A stretch of 64,000 nt of DNA from Acetobacterium paludosum (GCF_008086595.1 NZ_RXYA01000016.1:54470-118469), one strand, 5' to 3'. Counted from the first letter of the stretch, positions 9,356-17,927 are shown. Program-made: numbers and translations. Notes: generated from the letters alone by a model not told the origin.

Positions 9356-10012
9356 CTAAAAGTAGGGCTTGTATTCAAAGGGAACTTCTTCTAGTACTTG
9401 CTTACTCTCAGCCAGGATGGCATCGATGCGGTTTTTGTCAATATGCATCAGCACAAAATTCAGGCGGGTGATATAATCCAGACAATCTTCTTCAGAACAG
9501 TTGAAATCGCCCCGGTCGTAGGCCCAGAGGATCGAGAAGGTGGAGGCTCGGGCGGCGTTGGCAAGCATGGAAATTTCATCAGAATCCGGCTTAATATCCA
9601 GATGATACCGACGAATATGCATTTGATAAAGACGATTTCCCTCCTGACTGAACAGATCCTCATACTTATCGTCGGCCAGCTCTTTGATAAAACGCATGGC
9701 GTTGGAATCGGAAAGAAACAATTGATTGTACAGACGGATTTCTACCGCGGCACTGACCTGAAGATCGGTTTTTCGTCCTTTAAAATAATCGGTATAAAGT
9801 TTCATGGCAATTTTGTTTTTATAAGCAAAGAGGCAGGTGTCACTCACGGCCCGGCCCAATTTTGACTTGGATTTAAAATGGTAGGATATCAGGGGTTTGG
9901 TAATCTCGCAAAGCTCGGCAATTTGGTCCAGATAGGTGTTTTTGTAGCCCTGTTCGTAAAATAGCCGGGTGGCGGTTTCGAGAATATTATCTTTCTGATT
10001 TTTCATCGGCAT
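9356..10012 (-). CDS. TetR/AcrR family transcriptional regulator
   Basis: 218 residues. The N-terminus has a typical TetR helix-turn-helix (ILETATRLFYEQGY, DQIAELCEITKPLISYHFKSKSKL, about residues 9-50), followed by a long helical ligand domain without a recognised subtype. The gene is divergent from the corrinoid protein / methyltransferase / MFS operon, with two copies of the palindrome TGAACCGGTTAA in the gap, so it most likely controls that operon in response to its substrate and possibly itself. This role is inferred from position. Confidence 0.85.
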   Translation of the reverse strand: MPMKNQKDNILETATRLFYEQGYKNTYLDQIAELCEITKPLISYHFKSKSKLGRAVSDTCLFAYKNKIAMKLYTDYFKGRKTDLQVSAAVEIRLYNQLFLSDSNAMRFIKELADDKYEDLFSQEGNRLYQMHIRRYHLDIKPDSDEISMLANAARASTFSILWAYDRGDFNCSEEDCLDYITRLNFVLMHIDKNRIDAILAESKQVLEEVPFEYKPYF

Positions 10013-10045
10013 CTCTTTCTTTTGAGGTATTTTCAGTCTTAGTTT

Positions 10046-10074
10046 ATTTTAGACCTTTCTGGTTATGGAAGCAA
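10046..10074 (-). promoter_or_regulatory. Predicted promoter of the TetR gene
   Basis: On the minus strand: TTGCTT (10074-10069), 17-base spacer, TAAAAT (10051-10046), about 35 bases before the TetR start. One of the two palindromes (10086-10097) lies just upstream of its -35 box. Confidence 0.5.
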
Positions 10075-10085
10075 GTTTATTTTGC

Positions 10086-10097
10086 TGAACCGGTTAA
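10086..10097. promoter_or_regulatory. Operator-like palindrome, copy 1
   Basis: TGAACCGGTTAA, with an eight-base perfect palindrome core AACCGGTT. It lies between the divergent TetR promoter and the methyltransferase-operon promoter; the identical 12-mer recurs at 10157-10168. Likely a TetR-family binding site. Confidence 0.55.
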
Positions 10098-10119
10098 TAT
10101 TAAACTGATATAAAAAGTA

Positions 10120-10148
10120 TTGACATTTCGTAAAATAACGATTACAAT
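10120..10148 (+). promoter_or_regulatory. Sigma-70-type promoter of the corrinoid/methyltransferase operon
   Basis: Perfect TTGACA (10120-10125), 17-base spacer, TACAAT (10143-10148). Transcription would start near 10155, immediately before the second palindrome, leaving a leader of about 180 bases. Confidence 0.75.
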
Positions 10149-10156
10149 ACAAATAA

Positions 10157-10168
10157 TGAACCGGTTAA
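10157..10168. promoter_or_regulatory. Operator-like palindrome, copy 2
   Basis: A second exact TGAACCGGTTAA, placed at the predicted transcription start of the downstream operon, where a bound repressor would block transcription. A separate dyad (ATTATTTG / CAAATAAT, within 10168-10189) follows directly. Confidence 0.6.
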
Positions 10169-10337
10169 ATTATTTGTATGCAAATAATTAATCGGCTCAA
10201 ATCCTCGAATTGATCGGTTATATGTTTATTTAATGCGCTTAAACACATTAAATATAAAATCGATTAATAATGTGGGAAAGCAACCGGATAGTCAGGATTC
10301 GTAAGAAAATTGAATTCATTTAACAGGAGGAAAAAAC

Positions 10338-10967
10338 ATGTCAAAAATCGAAGAAGTAAAAGCGAAGGTTGAAGCCGGAAAATCGAAGCTTATTCCGGGA
10401 CTGGTACAGGAAGCATTGGACGCCGGAATTGTACCGGCCGAGATTCTGCAGGCCATGGTGGATTCTATGAGTGTGGTGGGAGATAAGTTCTCTGCTGGAG
10501 AGATTTTTGTCCCAGAAATGCTCATTGCCGCCAAAGCCATGTCAAAAGGCGTGGAGGTCTTAAAACCATTGATGGCAGGAGATAGCTCGTCCTCACTGGG
10601 CACCTGTGTGATTGGCACCGTCGCAGGGGATTTGCATGATATCGGAAAAAATCTGGTTTCGATGATGATTGAAAGCACCGGCTTTGAGATGGTGGATCTG
10701 GGGGTTGATGTTCCAGCCGACGCCTTTGTGGAAGCTGTCAAAAACAATGCCAATGTCAAATTAGTTGCCTGTTCTGGACTGTTGACCACCACAATGCCGG
10801 CAATGAAAGAAGCTGTCCAGACCATTAAGGCCGCGTTCCCGGATCTGAAAGTAATCGTAGGAGGAGCGCCAGTGACACCGGAATATGCTGGCGAAATTGG
10901 CGCCGACGGATACGCACCGGATGCCGGCAGTGCTTCTGTTAAAGCCAAAGAACTGGTTACGGTATAA
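10338..10967 (+). CDS. Corrinoid (cobamide-binding) methyltransferase protein
   Basis: 209 residues, the usual length for the small corrinoid protein of three-component methyltransferase systems. An N-terminal helical cap (about 1-85) precedes the B12-binding domain with the base-off cobalt-ligand motif DxHxxG at residues 98-103 (DLHDIG, His100), then LGVDVPADAFVEA and a GG near IVGGAPVTPEYA. It carries the methyl group on cobalt between the substrate methyltransferase and a second methyltransferase. The URO-D-fold methyltransferase follows 26 bases later. Ribosome site AGGAGG before ATG 10338. Confidence 0.92.
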   Translation: MSKIEEVKAKVEAGKSKLIPGLVQEALDAGIVPAEILQAMVDSMSVVGDKFSAGEIFVPEMLIAAKAMSKGVEVLKPLMAGDSSSSLGTCVIGTVAGDLHDIGKNLVSMMIESTGFEMVDLGVDVPADAFVEAVKNNANVKLVACSGLLTTTMPAMKEAVQTIKAAFPDLKVIVGGAPVTPEYAGEIGADGYAPDAGSASVKAKELVTV

Positions 10968-10993
10968 CAATAAAATCATAAGGAGGTAGAAGG

Positions 10994-11971
10994 ATGTTAA
11001 CAAAACGACAGAACTTGCTGGAAACAATTCATGGGGGTAAACCGGATCGTTTCGTCAATCAGTATGAATTCCTGAACATTATTATGGAAACGCCGACAGG
11101 TATTGAGTTTCGCTATGGCGAAACTTGGAAAGATCACTGGGGAATCACTTGGCAATGGCCAGAAGGTCAACTGGGAATGTTTCCGGTTCACCATGATGGT
11201 TTAGCGGTCATTCAGGATATTACCGAATGGCAAAAATTTGTGAAAAAACCGGAGATTGCAACATCTGATGAAGCATGGGCGCCAGCCGTTGCGCATGCAA
11301 ATGCCGTTGACCGCAATGAAGAGTATGTTGCCGGATTCTTTGCTCCGGGAATCTTTGAAATGACCCATCATCTCATGGGCATGGAAAATGCCCTGATGGC
11401 ACTTTATGAAGAACCGGAAGCCATGCAGGAACTGATTGACTTTCTGGTTAGTTACGAATTGGAATTCGCTCAGGTGATGATCGACAAAATCCATCCGGAT
11501 TGTATTTTCCATCATGATGACTGGGGCAGTCAGCTTTCATCTTTTGTTTCCCCGGAAATGTTTGAGGAATTCTTCCTACCGGCCTACAAAAAAATCTATG
11601 GTTTCTATAAAGCCAATGGCGTGGAACTGGTTGTTCACCACAGCGATAGCTATGCGGCCAATCTGGTCCCCTATATGATCGATATGGGCATCGATATCTG
11701 GCAGGGAGTCATGAACACGAACAATATTCCCGAACTCATAAAAGAATATGGGGGAAAAATTTCCTTTATGGGCGGTATCCATAGTGGACTCGTTGATTTC
11801 CCGGCATGGACTCCGGAAATTGTGGCGGAATATGTGGAAAAAGCCTGTCGTGATAACGGCAAGCAGTATTTTATTCCCTGTCAGACCTCTGGTCTTCCGA
11901 TTGATAACTTCCAGGGGGTGTATGAAACGATCAACAAAGAAATTGAACACATGAGTAAAGAGCTTTTCTAG
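10994..11971 (+). CDS. URO-D-fold methyltransferase (predicted substrate:corrinoid methyltransferase)
   Basis: 325 residues of the uroporphyrinogen-decarboxylase superfamily. Features are the VHHSDS segment and a downstream IPCQTSGLP cysteine, candidate zinc or substrate ligands as in MtaA/MtbA/MtvB-type enzymes. A heme role is unlikely, because the gene sits in a tight operon behind a corrinoid protein and before an MFS transporter under a TetR regulator. By analogy to MtvB of acetogens it may demethylate a methoxylated aromatic compound or another methyl donor and methylate the corrinoid protein. The substrate cannot be read from sequence. Ribosome site AGGAGG before ATG 10994. Confidence 0.82.
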   Translation: MLTKRQNLLETIHGGKPDRFVNQYEFLNIIMETPTGIEFRYGETWKDHWGITWQWPEGQLGMFPVHHDGLAVIQDITEWQKFVKKPEIATSDEAWAPAVAHANAVDRNEEYVAGFFAPGIFEMTHHLMGMENALMALYEEPEAMQELIDFLVSYELEFAQVMIDKIHPDCIFHHDDWGSQLSSFVSPEMFEEFFLPAYKKIYGFYKANGVELVVHHSDSYAANLVPYMIDMGIDIWQGVMNTNNIPELIKEYGGKISFMGGIHSGLVDFPAWTPEIVAEYVEKACRDNGKQYFIPCQTSGLPIDNFQGVYETINKEIEHMSKELF

Positions 11972-12030
11972 ATTTATCGCAAACTTCAATTATTTAATTT
12001 ATATTAAATTTTTATTTTAAGGAGAAAAAA

Positions 12031-13206
12031 ATGAATCAATCAGTAAAACCCCTCTCAATGTTTACCATCATGGCGTTAGCGTTTTTTGGAATGGGAGTTG
12101 GGACCATTACCCCGGCCCTAAATGCAATTTTTGTTCAGTTTAATACTTTACCGATCACCACGCTTCTGCTGGTGTCGACCCTGCCATCATTACTCGTTAT
12201 TCCGGCCACTATCATTGCCGGATCTGTTGCTGGAAGCAAAGTCAAATACAAGACCCTGGCCATCCTGGGAATGGCGCTCTTTGTACTGGGCGGCGTGGCT
12301 CCATATTTTGCAACTGACTTCACCGTTATTCTAATTGAACGGGCTGTCTTTGGTATCGGTCTGGGGATTATGTCACCACTGGCTAATTCACTGGTTATGG
12401 GTCTTTATGAAGGCGACAAACTTGCAACCATGACCGGAATAGTTACCCTGGCAATGAACATTGGTGGGATGGTCCTGCAATACCTGGGTGGTTATATGGC
12501 CTCAATCGGCTGGAATTATAGTTTCTTGCCTCATGGTCTCGGTATTATTTCTCTCATTATGGTTATCTTTTTTCTGCCGGAACCAGCAAAAGCACCTGTT
12601 ACGGTTCAAACTGAGCTCGTTCCCAAAGAAAAACTGCCCGTAAAAGTATGGATCACGGTACTCGTTTACGGGATCTTTACCCTGACGATTTATCCCATGT
12701 TAGTTAACATGTCGACCCTGATCGTAAATCGCGGCCTGGGGACGACAGCAACAGCCGGGATTGTCCTCGCATTTCTGACTATCGGTGGGATGCTTGCCGG
12801 TTCCGTCTTCGGTAAGCTCTTCAAAATTTCCAACCGCTTTATTCTGGCTTTAGGATTTGCCATCGCTGTTGCGGGTTCACTAATCGTTGTTTATGCAGGA
12901 AATATTTATATGTTAGCTGTTGGCGCATTTCTGGGAGGGTTTGCCATGTCAACCCTGATTCCAGGCTGTATGATGATTATTGGAATGACGGCTAAACCCG
13001 CCCAGATGGCATTTGCGGTATCCTTATTCTTTGCTGGTATGAATCTTTTCGGATTCCTGTCAACCTACTGGATCGGCGCTATTGCCGCCATCACCGGTGA
13101 TGCGGTTACCGCACCTATCCTAGTGAGTGGGGGAGTCCAGGCAGTCTTCTGTTTACTGTATCTGGTTGTGAATCCGTTAAAACCAAGTCCGGTAAGCGAA
13201 CAGTAG
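12031..13206 (+). CDS. MFS transporter
   Basis: 391 residues with about twelve hydrophobic segments and a short basic loop between segments 2 and 3 (GSVAGSKVKYKTLAILG), the usual major-facilitator plan. The 59-base gap after the methyltransferase and the strong ribosome site (AAGGAG) suggest it is the third gene of the same operon. It probably imports the methylated or methoxylated substrate or exports the demethylated product. A terminator follows at 13247-13292. Confidence 0.85.
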   Translation: MNQSVKPLSMFTIMALAFFGMGVGTITPALNAIFVQFNTLPITTLLLVSTLPSLLVIPATIIAGSVAGSKVKYKTLAILGMALFVLGGVAPYFATDFTVILIERAVFGIGLGIMSPLANSLVMGLYEGDKLATMTGIVTLAMNIGGMVLQYLGGYMASIGWNYSFLPHGLGIISLIMVIFFLPEPAKAPVTVQTELVPKEKLPVKVWITVLVYGIFTLTIYPMLVNMSTLIVNRGLGTTATAGIVLAFLTIGGMLAGSVFGKLFKISNRFILALGFAIAVAGSLIVVYAGNIYMLAVGAFLGGFAMSTLIPGCMMIIGMTAKPAQMAFAVSLFFAGMNLFGFLSTYWIGAIAAITGDAVTAPILVSGGVQAVFCLLYLVVNPLKPSPVSEQ

Positions 13207-13246
13207 TCAGAAACATTAACAACGCAGCATTCTTATTATTAAAAAG

Positions 13247-13292
13247 AAAACCGAAGTTTCCCAGTGCTTTGACTGGAAAACTTCGGTTTTTC
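13247..13292 (+). terminator. Intrinsic terminator of the methyltransferase operon
   Basis: Arms AAAACCGAAGTTT...CCAGT and ACTGG...AAACTTCGGTTTT around a six-base loop, with a T-run continuing to about 13291. It ends the corrinoid/methyltransferase/MFS operon. Confidence 0.8.
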
Positions 13293-14313
13293 TTGTGCGT
13301 CCGGAATCTATTATAAAGAAAGGTAAGAGGGCGACAACATAATTACCGACTTGTTGCATGACCCTGTAGGTGATTAATGTAGGGGCGATTAGTAATCGCC
13401 CGTGAACGTCGGGCTTGCAACTAACGCATGGGCGCGTAAATAACCCGCCCCGACACTATCCTTTTTGCTTCTTTATTATCGGGAAGATGTCATGTCACAA
13501 TTGCTACAGGGCCATCATAAACAGCTTGCTTCCTTAAATAATCCTTAAGCAGTGTCGCTATTTCCTGATAACTGATGATTCAGAACAAAAAAATAATCGG
13601 GGCATACGGTCAGAAAATAACAATAAATGGATGAAAAAGGGCGCGTAATGGTATCTGCCTGGCGTGGTTTTCACTCGTCCGGAAAAGGCGGCCGGCAATT
13701 GCGGGGAAGATCTTTCCATCTTTTGAGGAAGTGTCGGTTTGGGTTCTGAGGTACAGAAAAAAGCAGAATGCTCCGGCAAATCATAAAATGTGTTTTTGAG
13801 AATTGTTTTGACGCCGAAAAATTCAAAATGTTTTTAAATGAAACTAAAATATCAGAATCAGGTATTCAAAATAACGATTTGAGTGGCCGTTAAATATTAA
13901 GGTTACACTTTATATTGCGGTTCAAGCGGTGCTTGACATGGAAAGATAATTTGTTAAATAACGAACAAAATATTACTTGCCTTCATGATTGTTTGAGAAA
14001 TAACAAACAACTACATGCAATATATTGCTGCTAAAAGAAAAAATATTGACATATCTTGAGAATAATGTTATTCTTATGAAAAATTATAACACAGCAGAGA
14101 ATAAATGGATTGATCAATCAGCGGGGTTTGAAAATGAAAAAAGGCGAAAGTGGTGAGGGAGAAGGGTTGATTACAAACTCAAATTTTAATAAGGTTACCT
14201 GAATAAAGTGAAATCGATAACAAATATTGGTACTGCGTTAGTTCGCTATCTTTAGTCGAGTTCATAGCGGGCAGTTTAGAAAACGCGGATCATTAAAAAA
14301 GCATGAGGAGGTC
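13293..14313. other. Gene-poor region of about 1 kb
   Basis: No supported gene. It contains a MITE-like element (about 13351-13525) and an isolated promoter-like TTGACA / TATTCT pair (14046-14074, 17-base spacer) that is followed only by a 26-codon frame without a ribosome site. The part from 13800 to 14300 is AT-rich and may be the upstream region of the acetyltransferase gene. The rest shows nothing recognisable. Confidence 0.5.
13351..13525. repeat. MITE-like or palindromic intergenic element
   Basis: The ends carry imperfect inverted repeats around CCCTGTAG (13362-13369) and CTACAGGG (13504-13511). Inside is a perfect inverted repeat GGGCGATTA / TAATCGCCC (13383-13401) and further GC-rich complementary blocks ending in CCCGCCCCGAC. 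No coding capacity. The composition differs from the AT-rich surroundings. This type of GGGGCGATT...AATCGCCC intergenic palindrome is familiar from several Firmicute genomes, but I cannot count genomic copies here. Confidence 0.45.
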
Positions 14314-14319
14314 ATGAAA

Positions 14320-14823
14320 ATGGAATTTAAATTAAGAGACTGGAAATTGAGTGATGCAGAAGGCATCGTATCATTGGCAAACAATCAGAAAATTGCGGGG
14401 AATCTGAGGAACACGTTTCCTTATCCCTACACCCTGGATGACGCGCATCTTTTTATCACCAAAAGCATTCATTCCCATAAACGGAATCATCTTAACAAAG
14501 CGATCGAAATTGACGGTTCACCGTCCGGGTCGATCAGCCTGCTGATGCAGGAAGATGTCAGCTGCAAAAGCGGTGAGCTGGGTTTCTGGCTGGGCGAACC
14601 GTTCTGGGGCAAAGGCATCATGGCCGATGCGATCACCCAGATTTGCAAAACCGGTTTTGAGGATCTGTCATTGGAGAGAATCTATGCGCGGCCCTTTGCC
14701 AAAAACACGGCCGCCCGCAAAACCCTGGAAAAAGCCGGCTTCCAGTTGGAAGGCATTTTCAAGAAGAGTATTTTTAAAAATGGCAAAGTCCTGGATTCAT
14801 GCATGTATGCGCTGACGCGATAA
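14320..14823 (+). CDS. GNAT family N-acetyltransferase (RimJ/RimL type)
   Basis: 167 residues from ATG 14320. I prefer this to the ATG six bases upstream because the ribosome site AGGAGG (14306-14311) is only two bases from the earlier ATG and eight from this one. The acetyl-CoA region is visible (ELGFWLGEPFWGKGIMADAI, then YARPFAKNTAARKTLEKAGF), typical of GNAT enzymes that acetylate ribosomal-protein N-termini or small amines. The gene appears to stand alone and is followed by a clear terminator. Confidence 0.87.
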   Translation: MEFKLRDWKLSDAEGIVSLANNQKIAGNLRNTFPYPYTLDDAHLFITKSIHSHKRNHLNKAIEIDGSPSGSISLLMQEDVSCKSGELGFWLGEPFWGKGIMADAITQICKTGFEDLSLERIYARPFAKNTAARKTLEKAGFQLEGIFKKSIFKNGKVLDSCMYALTR

Positions 14824-14884
14824 AACCGTTGTTAGAATGATAAAAAGCAACCTTTATATAAGTGATATAAGTGCCTCAAGTTAG

Positions 14885-14930
14885 AAAATCGCCTAAAGAC
14901 TATCCGGTCTTTAGGCGATTTTCCTTTTTT
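14885..14930 (+). terminator. Intrinsic terminator after the acetyltransferase gene
   Basis: Perfect 16-base arms (AAAATCGCCTAAAGAC / GTCTTTAGGCGATTTT) around a six-base loop, then CC and six T. Confidence 0.85.
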
Positions 14931-15046
14931 TAGACGGTACGTCGTGTTTGCCGACATATTGTAAAATTGGCTGTTTAAAGCGATATAAAAGCAACTTCTG
15001 TTGTTGCTTTAAGCATTTCGCAAACACAAAATTTTAACATCCCGAA

Positions 15047-15499
15047 CTACATCTTTGTCATACAGACGAGTTTGACGCCGGCGCTGATGGCCAGCTGGGC
15101 CAGCACGGCGGCCACCAGGGTATAGAAGACGACGATGTTGAAATAGCCGGCAATGATGGCGGCGATAATCATGAGCACGGATGTGATTGACAGCAGCGGT
15201 TGTCCCGCTTTACTGCGGATGGTTTTTAACCGTTCATCATGCTCTTTGTTGTATAAAACTTTGAGTTTGATCTCATCATTAAGAGCCCGCCGCAACTTGA
15301 CGACCGTCACCATTGATAAAATGCCGATGCTCATGATGAGCCCGAACTGAAATCCCGAAATAAAACCAGCAGACATCGTGGCATCATCGGGAACGTTCTG
15401 CAGTGAAAAGACAGCATAAATACCTAGGGCCACGGCCACCAGCGTCAAACCTGAAGCAAGGATGATTCTTCGTTTGACTTTTGTTCTAAATTCTTCCAT
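15047..15499 (-). CDS. Small membrane protein paired with an XRE regulator
   Basis: 150 residues from the ATG at 15499, chosen because AGGAGG lies just upstream; a longer frame would overlap the regulator gene. Sequence MEEFRTKVKRRIILASG, then about four hydrophobic segments (LTLVAVALGIYAVF, FQFGLIMSIGILSMVTVV, LSITSVLMIIAAIIAGY, IVVFYTLVAAVLAQLAI) with a charged linker between the second and third. It resembles the unnamed membrane proteins commonly encoded after small XRE regulators in clostridia. Function unknown. Confidence 0.65.
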   Translation of the reverse strand: MEEFRTKVKRRIILASGLTLVAVALGIYAVFSLQNVPDDATMSAGFISGFQFGLIMSIGILSMVTVVKLRRALNDEIKLKVLYNKEHDERLKTIRSKAGQPLLSITSVLMIIAAIIAGYFNIVVFYTLVAAVLAQLAISAGVKLVCMTKM

Positions 15500-15509
15500 A
15501 GTATTCCTC

Positions 15510-15716
15510 CTAAAATTCATTTGCATCTGAAAAATCAAATACTTCTTCAATCGTCAGCCCGAAATAGTGGGCGATTTTGTAAGCCAGCACCAGGGATGCC
15601 GTATATTTTCCGACCTCAATTGAGGTGATGGTCTGGCGGGTGGTGCCGACTTCTAAGGCCAGTTCTTCCTGAGACAATTTTCGTTCTTTTCGCAATTCTT
15701 TAATGCGTGTTTTCAT
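15510..15716 (-). CDS. Small XRE/Cro-type transcriptional regulator
   Basis: 68 residues, starting [20 protein letters not shown]. The helix-turn-helix ([21 protein letters not shown]) is complete, and the protein is little more than this domain, like the YozG/PlcR-type mini-regulators. The start at 15716 is preferred to a longer in-frame ATG because GAAGGTG precedes it and the promoter lies just upstream. The membrane protein gene follows after 10 bases, so both are one operon, probably autoregulated. Confidence 0.85.
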   Translation of the reverse strand: MKTRIKELRKERKLSQEELALEVGTTRQTITSIEVGKYTASLVLAYKIAHYFGLTIEEVFDFSDANEF

Positions 15717-15759
15717 ATTGACACCTTCTGTTGATTTGCATAGTATACTTAGCATTTTT

Positions 15760-15788
15760 AGTATAGTTCACTTTGCATTAAATGTCAA
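15760..15788 (-). promoter_or_regulatory. Predicted promoter of the XRE/membrane-protein operon
   Basis: On the minus strand: TTGACA (15788-15783), 17-base spacer, TATACT (15765-15760). The palindrome AGTATACT lies just downstream (about 15742-15749), and CTTTGCA occurs twice around the -35 region; these may be operator elements for the regulator itself. Confidence 0.65.
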
Positions 15789-16072
15789 GTAGACTTTGCA
15801 AAATAAAACTGGATCTGCTTTTTTGACGTTGTTTGGATAAGCAATAATCTAAAACGATCTGAGCAGCACAACTTGTCAACATTAGAAATATATGATATTA
15901 TAATTTAATATACTAAAATTAAAAGTTAGCTGCGAATGACTTTGAAGAGATACAGTGATCAAAATATTTTTGGCGTAATTTTGAAACGAATAGGAATAAA
16001 ACGGGTCTGTTTAAAATGCCATATTAAGGATTAACTGAAAAACAATAATTATTAATAAAATGAGGACCATTA

Positions 16073-17698
16073 ATGTTAAGCGAAGATGCAAAAGCCCTGA
16101 TGAATTATTTTAAAACCCTTTTAAATGATGAGCAAATAGCAATTGAACTACCGGATAAATTGGCTGAAGATGACGATTTTAGGGAACTGAATGATATGAT
16201 CAAAGAGATCCGTCAGGTATCGAAAGCCCTGAGTGTCGGGGATCTGTCTTATGATGTTCACGGCAGCGGTCTTGTTTTAGCAGCGCTGGAAACGTTTATG
16301 AATGACTTTAAAAGCTTTACCTTGAATGCCTCTGAAGTCGTTCCCCTGGATTTTTCCACCAGAGTGGAGCCTTCTTTTGAGTTCTCGGATATTTTTAACA
16401 GCATGACGAAACAATTTCATTTTTCAGTCAGCAAATTAAAAGAATCCAATGATAATTTTGCCATGATTTTTCACAATATTCCCGATGCCACGGTGCTCAT
16501 CAGTATGGAAGAGTGGACGGTAATGGCCGCCAATCAAACGTTTTTAGAGTTAACCAACTTCACCGAACAGGAAGTGTTGCATCGACACCTGGCAAGTTTT
16601 AATCTGGGCATCACCCCTGAGCAATTGGCGACGAGCCATGAAGATCTTAAAAAAAAGGGCTTCTACAAAAATATGGAGGTGACCTTTCGAAATAATAAAA
16701 ACGAATGTTATTTTGGGAGTATTTCATCAAAAATAATTAATATGAACGGTAAAGACTGGCTACTGAGTGTTATCAGAGATGTGACCGACATCATGAAACT
16801 CGAAATCAAACTCAGAGAAAGCGAAGCAAGACATCGGCTTTTAGCTGACCATGCGGATGATATTATTTCCACCGTGGATCTGGAGGGGAATTTTACCTAT
16901 ATCAGTCCATCGGTTGAACGAATTACCGGCTATACGGTTGATGAAGTGATGTACCATTATCGGGAAATCAATTATTTTTCACCCGAAATACTCAAGGTGA
17001 TGCAAAATATGTTGAAAATTGCTAAGAAACTGGTGAGCAGCGGAGAGCATTTTGAACCGATCCGGTTTGAACAATTACAGCTTCGTAAGGACGGCAGTGC
17101 CTTCTGGTCGGATACGATCCTGTCCGGAATTTACGATGAAGAAAATCAGTTCAGAGAATTACTGGGAGTGACCCGGGACAACACTGAAAATGTGAAACTA
17201 CGGGACGAAATTCAAAAATTATCGGAAACGGACAAACTGACGCAGCTGTATAACCGGCTCAAGTTGGATGAAGCTCTGAAAAAAGAATTCAAGAAGGCTA
17301 AGAAAAAGGGGGGGTCGTTTGCTTTGATTATGCTGGACATTGATCATTTCAAACGCATCAATGATAATTTTGGACATCAGGCTGGTGATGCCGTGCTAAT
17401 TGAACTGGCGACAACTTTAAAAGACAGCATTCGGTCCCGGGATATCGTCGGGCGTTGGGGGGGCGAAGAATTTCTTTTTATCCTCCCGGCAACCGATGCT
17501 AATGGCGCCATCATGTTGGCGGAAAAGATCAGAAATTGTATCCGCGAAAAGCTTTTCCCGCGCCAGAAAAGCATCACGGTAAGTCTTGGGGTCACCGTTT
17601 ATCGTGGGGACAGCATCATTGAAACCATTGTTTCACGGGCCGACGAAGCGATGTATGTGGCCAAGAAGAACGGCCGAGACCAGGTGCGGTTGCTCTGA
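16073..17698 (+). CDS. PAS-PAS-GGDEF diguanylate cyclase
   Basis: 541 residues, apparently cytosolic. An N-terminal helical region (1-130) precedes two PAS domains (about 130-240, FAMIFHNIPDATVLIS; and 245-370, ITGYTVDEVMYHYREINYF). The C-terminal GGDEF domain has an active GGEEF motif (about residue 463) and an upstream RxxD inhibitory site (RSRD). It should make c-di-GMP in response to a signal bound by the PAS domains; no phosphodiesterase domain is present. The upstream 350 bases hold no gene. A terminator follows at 17760-17801. Confidence 0.9.
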   Translation: MLSEDAKALMNYFKTLLNDEQIAIELPDKLAEDDDFRELNDMIKEIRQVSKALSVGDLSYDVHGSGLVLAALETFMNDFKSFTLNASEVVPLDFSTRVEPSFEFSDIFNSMTKQFHFSVSKLKESNDNFAMIFHNIPDATVLISMEEWTVMAANQTFLELTNFTEQEVLHRHLASFNLGITPEQLATSHEDLKKKGFYKNMEVTFRNNKNECYFGSISSKIINMNGKDWLLSVIRDVTDIMKLEIKLRESEARHRLLADHADDIISTVDLEGNFTYISPSVERITGYTVDEVMYHYREINYFSPEILKVMQNMLKIAKKLVSSGEHFEPIRFEQLQLRKDGSAFWSDTILSGIYDEENQFRELLGVTRDNTENVKLRDEIQKLSETDKLTQLYNRLKLDEALKKEFKKAKKKGGSFALIMLDIDHFKRINDNFGHQAGDAVLIELATTLKDSIRSRDIVGRWGGEEFLFILPATDANGAIMLAEKIRNCIREKLFPRQKSITVSLGVTVYRGDSIIETIVSRADEAMYVAKKNGRDQVRLL

Positions 17699-17759
17699 TT
17701 GTTGGTCCGACGCGTTGTCTGAGCAATTTGTCCCCAAGGGACATGCTTGATGTTTTTGC

Positions 17760-17801
17760 ACGAGAAAAAGCCCGGCATTTGTTTGTCGGGCTTTTTCTCG
17801 T
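17760..17801 (+). terminator. Intrinsic terminator after the PAS-GGDEF gene
   Basis: Arms ACGAGAAAAAGCCCG / CGGGCTTTTTCTCGT around a short loop. The A- and T-runs lie within the arms, so it could act on both strands. Confidence 0.7.
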
Positions 17802-17832
17802 TGCCGGAAAAACCGGATCTTGTTTTTCTCAC

Positions 17833-17860
17833 TTGACAAAGTAAAAAAAAGTGGTATTAT
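17833..17860 (+). promoter_or_regulatory. Promoter of the MarR gene
   Basis: TTGACA (17833-17838) followed at 16 bases by TATTAT (17855-17860). The operator-like repeats begin at the next base, so they cover the transcription start. Confidence 0.7.
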
Positions 17861-17905
17861 AGTTCAGAAGTGAACAGTTCAAAACAGAACAGTTCAATAA
17901 AGAAC
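17861..17905 (+). promoter_or_regulatory. Triple operator: three tandem 15-bp inverted repeats
   Basis: Three directly abutting 15-base units at 17861-17875, 17876-17890 and 17891-17905, each AGTTC-N6-GAAC, so each is an inverted repeat GTTC-N6-GAAC with a variable centre. They lie between the -10 box and the MarR start codon. The periodicity of 15 bases is exact. Probably the binding array for the MarR regulator encoded next. Confidence 0.75.
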
Positions 17906-17927
17906 CAAAACGGGGGAGCCAAAAAAA

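Noticed and set aside
10994..11971. Heme-pathway uroporphyrinogen decarboxylase
   Set aside because: Fold is shared, but the operon with a corrinoid protein and MFS transporter and the absence of other heme genes favour a methyltransferase.
13558..13779. 73-codon minus-strand frame in the gene-poor region
   Set aside because: No ribosome site, no recognisable domain, biased composition.
14046..14156. Promoter followed by a 26-codon gene
   Set aside because: The promoter-like pair is good, but the frame has no ribosome site and no similarity.
17861..17905. CRISPR-like tandem repeat
   Set aside because: Three 15-base units with six variable bases and no spacers, next to a MarR gene; an operator array explains them better.
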